Shown piece after piece: positions 6,924 to 11,764 of a stretch of DNA of 11,764 bases. Within the stretch, counting starts at the first letter, position 1, and each line of letters begins with the position of its first letter. Origin of the DNA: JAKEGN01 sp964465665 (GTDB taxonomy: Bacteria; Pseudomonadota; Gammaproteobacteria; Steroidobacterales; Woeseiaceae); assembly GCA_964465665.1 (NCBI GenBank), contig CAYXKM010000273.1:1-11764 (forward strand), in the 5' to 3' direction. A program made the translations under genes and the position numbers. The notes under the pieces are model-generated. The model did not search any database, was not told the origin of the DNA, and saw only the letters and a list, made by a program, of their open reading frames with translations.

Positions 6924-9032
6924 GTGATCGTGGAAGAATCGAAAAAAGAATACCGGGACCGACTGCTCACTCTCAGCCTGGTCAGCGTACTGCTGGTCCT
7001 CCTGTACGGGCCTGTCGCCGATTGGTCGGGGGCGATCGATCGCTTTATTTACGATCAGGTTGCCGCGCACGTGCGCAACGAACCGTTGCAGGACGGGTTG
7101 ATCATCAGCATCAACCCGGCAAAAAGGTCCAAGGCCGAAATCAGCAATACCTACGGCCAGCTCATCGAGACACTCAATTCGCTCGGCCCTGCTCGCATCA
7201 TCATGGCTGAACCGCCCGACCTCGACGCATCCGGCGAGTTGCCGGGATGGGCAGCCACCGTGGCTACCGTTGTACCCGTTTTCGTTCCAGCTGACAGTCG
7301 CTTCGCAGATGTTGCGACGAAAAGCGGATCGCTGCAGCTGCGGCCGGACCGGGACGGAATACTTCGCAGCGCCACCATGTGGAATCTGCAGGGCGGCATC
7401 ATGACGCCATCGCTGCCGCTGGCGATCGCACATCACGATCCGGCATTCGCCGCCGATCCTCGGCTGTCGAGTTCGGATTTATCGTACTTTCTTACCAACT
7501 ATGCCGCTGTTCCAAGAATCACCGCGGCACAGCTCCTCAGCGGGGAAATCGATGCGGTGAGTATCGAGGGCCAGACCGTTTTCATCGATAGCAGCCCTGC
7601 GCTGGTCGGCTCGGCCGCGACTTTGCCTTCCGGCCAGTTTGTAACCCGATCCGAGATCGTCGCGTCGCTCCTGGCCAACATCGAGCAGCACAAAGTCGTC
7701 ATTGCACCTGCCTGGATCAAGGCACTGGAGCTGTTCATTCCGGCATTGCTCTGCATACTGTCAGTGCTGTTTCTTCCCGGACGCAATCGTCGTGAAATCA
7801 TATTGATCACCACCGTCGCCCTGGTCAGTCTTCTGCTGCTCGATGCATTGATGCTTCTGGTCGGCCGGGTGCGACTGGATATCGGCCGCGCCCTGATCAT
7901 ATTTGTCGGGGCCGGTGCACTTTGCTGGTGGCTGGCCGGCACCGTCCGGAAAGCGGCTGTCAATGCCTACAAGCGCGGATCGGATTTTCTCGCGGCAGGA
8001 CGGCTCGAACCTGCGTTCGCCGAGTTCCGGCGTTGCGCTCCGAGTGACGCCGTGGCTACCGCAATGTACAAGTTGTCACTCGCATTCGAAAGCCAGGCCA
8101 AACCGGAACGAGCGGAAGCGGTGCTGGAGTGGATGAAACGCACCCACACCACAACCGAACCGAACAACAAGCTGTCGACGCGCAATGGCGATGGAGGTAC
8201 GCCTCAGCGTCTCGGACGTTACGTCATCGAAAGAAAAATCGGCCGGGGCGCAATGGGTGCCGTGTATCTCGCGAGAGATCCCCGCATAAATCGGGCGGTC
8301 GCACTAAAGGTCATTCCCATTGAAAAGGAATTTGAGGATGAAGAACTGGCTGAAGCCCGCGTGCGCTTCTTTCGGGAAGCGGAATCAGCCGGCCGCCTCA
8401 ATCACCCGAATATCATTACGGTATTCGACGCCGGGGAAGACAAGCACCTGGCTTACATTGCCATGGAATACCTGCCGGGGGTGCCTCTGACCAGTTTCAC
8501 AGATCCGAAGAAACTGCTCGCGCCGCGCAAGGCACTCGAACTTTGTGCCAGGACGGCGGAAGCGCTGGACTATGCGCACAACCAGGGAGTCATCCATCGT
8601 GACATCAAGCCGGCGAATCTGCTTTACAATCGCAAGGACGATACCCTTAAGATAAGCGACTTTGGTGTTGCCCGGATGACCGACAATAACAGGACGAAGA
8701 CCGGCATCGTTCTGGGTACACCGATGTACATGTCTCCCGAACAACTCAATGCCGAGCCCCTTACCGGGCTATCGGACTTATTTTCGCTTGGTGTTACTCT
8801 ATATGAGCTGATCACAGGGGAAGTTCCTTTCAAAGCCACTAATATCGCGGTACTCATGACAAAGATAACGACCGAGGATCCGGCGCCTGTCTCCAATCGA
8901 CGGCCGGGAGTCCCACCCAGTGTGGACGCCTTATTGTTCAAGGCGATGGCGAAGCGTCCGGAGAATCGCTTCGTGAACGGCGGCGATATGGCCGCCGCTT
9001 TGCGTAACTGCGCCAAGTACGCGTCGATCTGA
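6924..9032 (+). CDS. Membrane Ser/Thr protein kinase with CHASE2-like sensor
   Basis: Probable receptor kinase of 702 residues that senses a periplasmic signal and phosphorylates Ser/Thr in the cytoplasm. An N-terminal membrane helix (about 13-33) precedes a roughly 230-residue extracytoplasmic domain with CHASE2-like features: an IDRFIYDQ start, LIISINPAK, a TVFIDSSPALVGS strand and PSGQFVTRSEIVASLLAN near its end. Three closely spaced helices follow (about 265-283, 290-311, 318-338), the usual CHASE2 exit, then a helical TPR-like linker (about 345-405). The Hanks-type kinase (about 430-695) is complete: glycine loop GRGAMGAVY (from G440), K462 in ALKVI, E485 in the C helix, HRDIKPANLL (D560), DFG (D579) and GTPMYMSPEQ. 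T591, T593 and T599 are candidate activation-loop sites. The start may be GTG 6924 or the in-frame GTG 6930; AGAGA at 6916-6920 is better spaced for 6930. A PP2C gene follows 27 bases later. Confidence 0.93.
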   Translation: MIVEESKKEYRDRLLTLSLVSVLLVLLYGPVADWSGAIDRFIYDQVAAHVRNEPLQDGLIISINPAKRSKAEISNTYGQLIETLNSLGPARIIMAEPPDLDASGELPGWAATVATVVPVFVPADSRFADVATKSGSLQLRPDRDGILRSATMWNLQGGIMTPSLPLAIAHHDPAFAADPRLSSSDLSYFLTNYAAVPRITAAQLLSGEIDAVSIEGQTVFIDSSPALVGSAATLPSGQFVTRSEIVASLLANIEQHKVVIAPAWIKALELFIPALLCILSVLFLPGRNRREIILITTVALVSLLLLDALMLLVGRVRLDIGRALIIFVGAGALCWWLAGTVRKAAVNAYKRGSDFLAAGRLEPAFAEFRRCAPSDAVATAMYKLSLAFESQAKPERAEAVLEWMKRTHTTTEPNNKLSTRNGDGGTPQRLGRYVIERKIGRGAMGAVYLARDPRINRAVALKVIPIEKEFEDEELAEARVRFFREAESAGRLNHPNIITVFDAGEDKHLAYIAMEYLPGVPLTSFTDPKKLLAPRKALELCARTAEALDYAHNQGVIHRDIKPANLLYNRKDDTLKISDFGVARMTDNNRTKTGIVLGTPMYMSPEQLNAEPLTGLSDLFSLGVTLYELITGEVPFKATNIAVLMTKITTEDPAPVSNRRPGVPPSVDALLFKAMAKRPENRFVNGGDMAAALRNCAKYASI

Positions 9033-9059
9033 AATAACAAGATAGGCACAAAGGACACA

Positions 9060-9887
9060 ATGAGTCTGCGTGGAAAGATAAAATTAGCCGAGATTTCTGA
9101 TACCGGCAAAGTTCGCGAACATAACGAGGACGCGATCGGATCGAATGCCGACATCGGACTCATGGTCCTTGCCGACGGCATGGGTGGCTACAACGCCGGC
9201 GAGGTCGCAAGCGGCATTGCCGTTCAAACCATCACCGAGCTGGCGGCAGAAGGCGCCCATCGCGAGAAACGCAATGACGTCGATGCCACCACGGGTTTGA
9301 TGCGCCAGTCGATCGTGTTGCGCGATGCCGTTGCGCGCGCCAACAAGATCATTTTCCAGACCGCACAGAGCCAGACACATTGCGAGGGCATGGGCACCAC
9401 CCTCGTGGCGGCCATGTTCTACGACAACAGGATATCCCTGGCCCACGTCGGCGACTCGAGGGCATACCGACTGCGTGGCGACCGGTTCGACCAACTGACC
9501 CTGGACCATTCGCTGCTTCAGGAGCTGGTAGATCGTGGCTTTTACTCGGAAGAGGAGGCCCAGCGATCCACCAACCGCAATTACGTCACCCGCGCACTCG
9601 GAGTCGAACCCTCCGTGGAGGTCGAGGTACAAGAGTACGATGTCGAACCCGGAGATATCTACCTGCTGTGCTCAGACGGCTTGCCGGACATGGTCGAAGA
9701 TGAGGATATTCACTTAACTATCAGGACGTTTAATGCTAGCCTTGATGTGGTTGGTCAACAACTTGTACAGCTGACCAACGATCATGGCGGGCGCGACAAC
9801 GTGTCGGTCATGCTGGCGCAGGTCCTGGAGCCGTTCGCTGCCAGGAAGAGTATTTTGGCGAAGCTTGCGAGTCTGTTTCGCAAATAA
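9060..9887 (+). CDS. PP2C-family Ser/Thr protein phosphatase
   Basis: Soluble metal-dependent phosphatase of 275 residues, expected to reverse phosphorylation by the kinase encoded just upstream. The PP2C motifs are all present: REHNEDA (E23, D24), VLADGMGGYNAGEVAS (D39, G40), GMGTTLVAAMF (about 111), LAHVGDSRAYRLR, LLCSDGLPDMVED (D206) and GGRDNVSVML (D246, N247). These give the aspartates that hold the two catalytic Mn/Mg ions. It resembles bacterial PstP/PppA-type enzymes but has no membrane helix or extracellular part, so it should act freely in the cytoplasm. The ATG has a good AAAGGA site (9050-9055) at 5-base spacing. It lies 27 bases after the kinase, which implies one transcript. A short stretch near 9705-9770 is more AT-rich than the rest of the gene. 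Confidence 0.96.
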   Translation: MSLRGKIKLAEISDTGKVREHNEDAIGSNADIGLMVLADGMGGYNAGEVASGIAVQTITELAAEGAHREKRNDVDATTGLMRQSIVLRDAVARANKIIFQTAQSQTHCEGMGTTLVAAMFYDNRISLAHVGDSRAYRLRGDRFDQLTLDHSLLQELVDRGFYSEEEAQRSTNRNYVTRALGVEPSVEVEVQEYDVEPGDIYLLCSDGLPDMVEDEDIHLTIRTFNASLDVVGQQLVQLTNDHGGRDNVSVMLAQVLEPFAARKSILAKLASLFRK

Positions 9888-9977
9888 GGGGGGCAGGGTC
9901 CGGAGAAACTGCACGCATAAAGCAGCATCCCTGGTTACCCCGCGATCATCGGTCAAGACTAGAGCGGCAATAAGAAT

Positions 9978-10832
9978 ATGGCACGGTTAATACTGAGTCT
10001 GGATAGCCAGGTTCTGGCTGAATACAACATGTCCAAGGAGCGATATACCGTTGGACGACTGCCGGATAACGACGTTCGAATCGACAACCCGGCCGTCAGC
10101 GGCCACCACTCGCTGATAATCAACATCCTGAACGATTCATTTCTCGAAGACCTGAACAGCACCAATGGCACGTACGTCAACGGCAAGCTGATCAAGAAGC
10201 ATGCCCTTCAGCACGGCGACGTCATCACGATCGGCCATCATCAGTTACGATTTGCCGATCAGCAGACCAACGACGCGGAGCAGGACGAGTTCGAAAAAAC
10301 CATGGTCATTCCGGCCGGTCAGCAGAGTGCAGACCAGCTGGCTAAAGCCGAAAGAGCTGCGGCGCAGGCAGCGAAGGCGGCAGCTGCCGAAGAGCAACGG
10401 GCAACGGAAAAGCGCGTCGACGTCAAGGTGGACATGCCGCAATCGGAGCGCAAACCGGCACCGAAAATCCAGCCACCACCTGTTGCGCAGCCAGGCGCGA
10501 AGGCGCCCTCGCATACCAGCACACACGCCGGCATCGATCCGAGCCTCGCGCCGAAGTCATTGCCGCTTGCCAAGCTGCAGGTGTTGAGTGGCGCATTTGC
10601 CGGACGCGAGCTCGAATTGAACAAGGCGCTGACCACTCTTGGCCGGCCTGGCGTGCAGGTGGCCGCTATCACGCGACGCGCCGAGGGCTATTTCATCGTG
10701 CACGTCGAAAGCGGTGAGGAAGGCGACTATCCACTGGTAAACGGGCAGCCCATTGGCGCGCAGGCTCGTAAGCTGTCCGACAACGACGTAGTACAGCTCG
10801 CCGGCGTCAAGATGGGATTTTTTATCAGCTGA
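9978..10832 (+). CDS. FHA domain protein with second, degenerate FHA-like domain
   Basis: Probable phosphothreonine-reading adaptor of 284 residues and likely effector of the adjacent kinase/phosphatase pair. The N-terminal FHA domain (about 5-92) has the peptide-binding residues: G26-R27, N31-D32, S41 and H44 (VSGHHSLI), and the LNSTNGTYVNG loop (60-69). A Gln/Asp/Glu-rich stretch with the EKTMVIP motif (T108) follows, then an Ala/Lys/Glu-rich probable helix (about 117-145) and a proline-rich linker (about 150-180). A second FHA-like fold (about 197-284: LTTLGRPG ... PLVNGQPIG ... LSDNDVVQL) keeps the GR and NG positions but lacks the Ser-x-x-His pair, so it probably does not bind phosphothreonine in the usual way. 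An in-frame stop just upstream fixes the ATG; its ribosome binding site is poor. It starts 90 bases after the phosphatase gene and converges on alr 24 bases away, with no visible terminator. Confidence 0.93.
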   Translation: MARLILSLDSQVLAEYNMSKERYTVGRLPDNDVRIDNPAVSGHHSLIINILNDSFLEDLNSTNGTYVNGKLIKKHALQHGDVITIGHHQLRFADQQTNDAEQDEFEKTMVIPAGQQSADQLAKAERAAAQAAKAAAAEEQRATEKRVDVKVDMPQSERKPAPKIQPPPVAQPGAKAPSHTSTHAGIDPSLAPKSLPLAKLQVLSGAFAGRELELNKALTTLGRPGVQVAAITRRAEGYFIVHVESGEEGDYPLVNGQPIGAQARKLSDNDVVQLAGVKMGFFIS

Positions 10833-10856
10833 GGTTTCGGGCGCCGATGCTGCCGG

Positions 10857-11764
10857 TTACGCCGGTATAACTTCGCCTGGTTCGCGGTGGGTCACGCCGC
10901 AAACCAACTGGTAGGCAATCGTGCCTGCACAGGCTGCAACTTCTTCCGCAGGAAGCTCATCCCCCCAAAGTACAACCGGGTCCCCCGGCCGATCGGTGGC
11001 GCCCTGCCCGAGATCGACGGCCAGCATATCCATCGACACGGTCCCGACCAGCGGTACGCGCCGGTCATTGACCCGGATCGGTGTTCCCGATGGCAGAAAC
11101 CTCGGATAGCCATCGCCGTACCCGGCCGACACGATTCCGATGCTCGTGTCCTCGTTCGCTTTCCAGGTACCGCCGTATCCGACGGCGTCGCCGTTTTCCA
11201 CCGGTTTGACGGCAATCAGGCTCGATTCGAATTCCATCACCGGTTGCAAACCGAGATCGGCGCCGCATTGCATCGGAAATGGCGATATACCGTACAGCGC
11301 AATTCCGGGCCTGACCCAGATCTTCGACGTATCCGGCGATGCGAGGCCACAGGCTCCGCCCCACCCAAGTATGGCTGCCGAATTTGCAACGCTGATGTCT
11401 CCTGCAAAATCGTTCGCAACCCTTTTGAAACGCTGCAACTGCAGGGAGGTCGTGGGGTCGGCCGTATTGTCCGCATTGGCCAGATGCGACATCAGTCGCA
11501 CATCGCGAACCGCGCGACAGCGGCGCAAGCGCGCAAGGTATTCGTCCACATCGTCCGGCTCGATGCCGAGGCGGTGCATTCCGGTGTCGACCTTCAACCA
11601 GACTGTCGCCGATCCGGAGCCGGAGGCCTCCAGCATTTCGAGTTGCAGACGATTGTGCACTACCAGCTCACAATCAAGGTTCGTAGCATCCCGCAGGTCG
11701 TCCGGAGTCAACACGCCTGCAAGCAGCACAACCGGTTTATCGATGCCATGGTCGCGAAGCATGC
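10857..11764 (-). CDS. alr: Alanine racemase, C-terminal part (5' end outside window)
   Basis: PLP-dependent enzyme that interconverts L- and D-alanine for peptidoglycan synthesis. The frame is open to the right edge; the first methionine inside the window (11762) lies within the barrel domain (LRDHGIDKPVVLLAGV), so about 60 N-terminal residues, including the PLP-binding lysine, lie outside. Visible are WLKVDTGMHRLGIEP, the MSHLANAD strand with its PLP-contacting histidine, SVANSAAIL, WVRPGIALYG with the arginine that contacts the PLP ring nitrogen, SAGYGDGYPR with the second catalytic tyrosine, and the SMDMLAVDL segment of the C-terminal beta domain. The protein ends normally (CGVTHREPGEVIPA). 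No damage is seen in the visible part. It is convergent with the FHA gene. Confidence 0.97.
   Translation of the reverse strand, partial: MLRDHGIDKPVVLLAGVLTPDDLRDATNLDCELVVHNRLQLEMLEASGSGSATVWLKVDTGMHRLGIEPDDVDEYLARLRRCRAVRDVRLMSHLANADNTADPTTSLQLQRFKRVANDFAGDISVANSAAILGWGGACGLASPDTSKIWVRPGIALYGISPFPMQCGADLGLQPVMEFESSLIAVKPVENGDAVGYGGTWKANEDTSIGIVSAGYGDGYPRFLPSGTPIRVNDRRVPLVGTVSMDMLAVDLGQGATDRPGDPVVLWGDELPAEEVAACAGTIAYQLVCGVTHREPGEVIPA

Overview
The window looks like a chromosomal segment from a moderately GC-rich gammaproteobacterium. The best sign is the block rimM-rpsP-ffh on the minus strand with a cytochrome-c-assembly-like ypjD gene and a CNNM/CorC-type (YfjD) gene running away on the plus strand, a layout known from E. 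coli and many other Gammaproteobacteria. radA and alr, further right on the minus strand, are also housekeeping genes. I cannot name a genus; there are no rRNA, tRNA, CRISPR, IS or phage genes in the window.

Left part (1-3013, minus strand): the 5' part of rimM (ribosome maturation, cut by the left edge), rpsP (ribosomal protein bS16), ffh (signal recognition particle GTPase) and a metallo-beta-lactamase-fold protein resembling class II cyclic-nucleotide phosphodiesterases. Translation and protein targeting genes thus stand beside a possible second-messenger hydrolase that is not part of the usual ffh neighbourhood. Middle part (3181-5332, plus strand): ypjD and the YfjD-like membrane protein, then a short inverted repeat where they converge on radA (5387-6730, minus strand).

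Right part (6924-10832, plus strand): a three-gene phosphosignalling cassette between radA and alr. It encodes a membrane Ser/Thr kinase with an N-terminal divergent CHASE2-like extracytoplasmic sensor and a C-terminal Hanks-type kinase, a soluble PP2C phosphatase, and a protein with an N-terminal FHA domain, a charged/proline-rich linker and a second, degenerate FHA-like domain. Kinase (writer), phosphatase (eraser) and FHA protein (reader) form a self-contained phosphothreonine switch; a threonine just after the first FHA domain is a plausible target. The window closes with alr (alanine racemase, minus strand, 5' end outside). This cassette is the most interesting part of the window. The families are known, but the sensor is divergent, and neither its ligand nor the output of the FHA protein can be read from the sequence.

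Nearly every base is accounted for: the longest gene-free stretches are the divergent regions 6731-6923 and 3014-3180 and the 151-base gap upstream of rpsP, all with candidate control elements. Several genes start with GTG or TTG.
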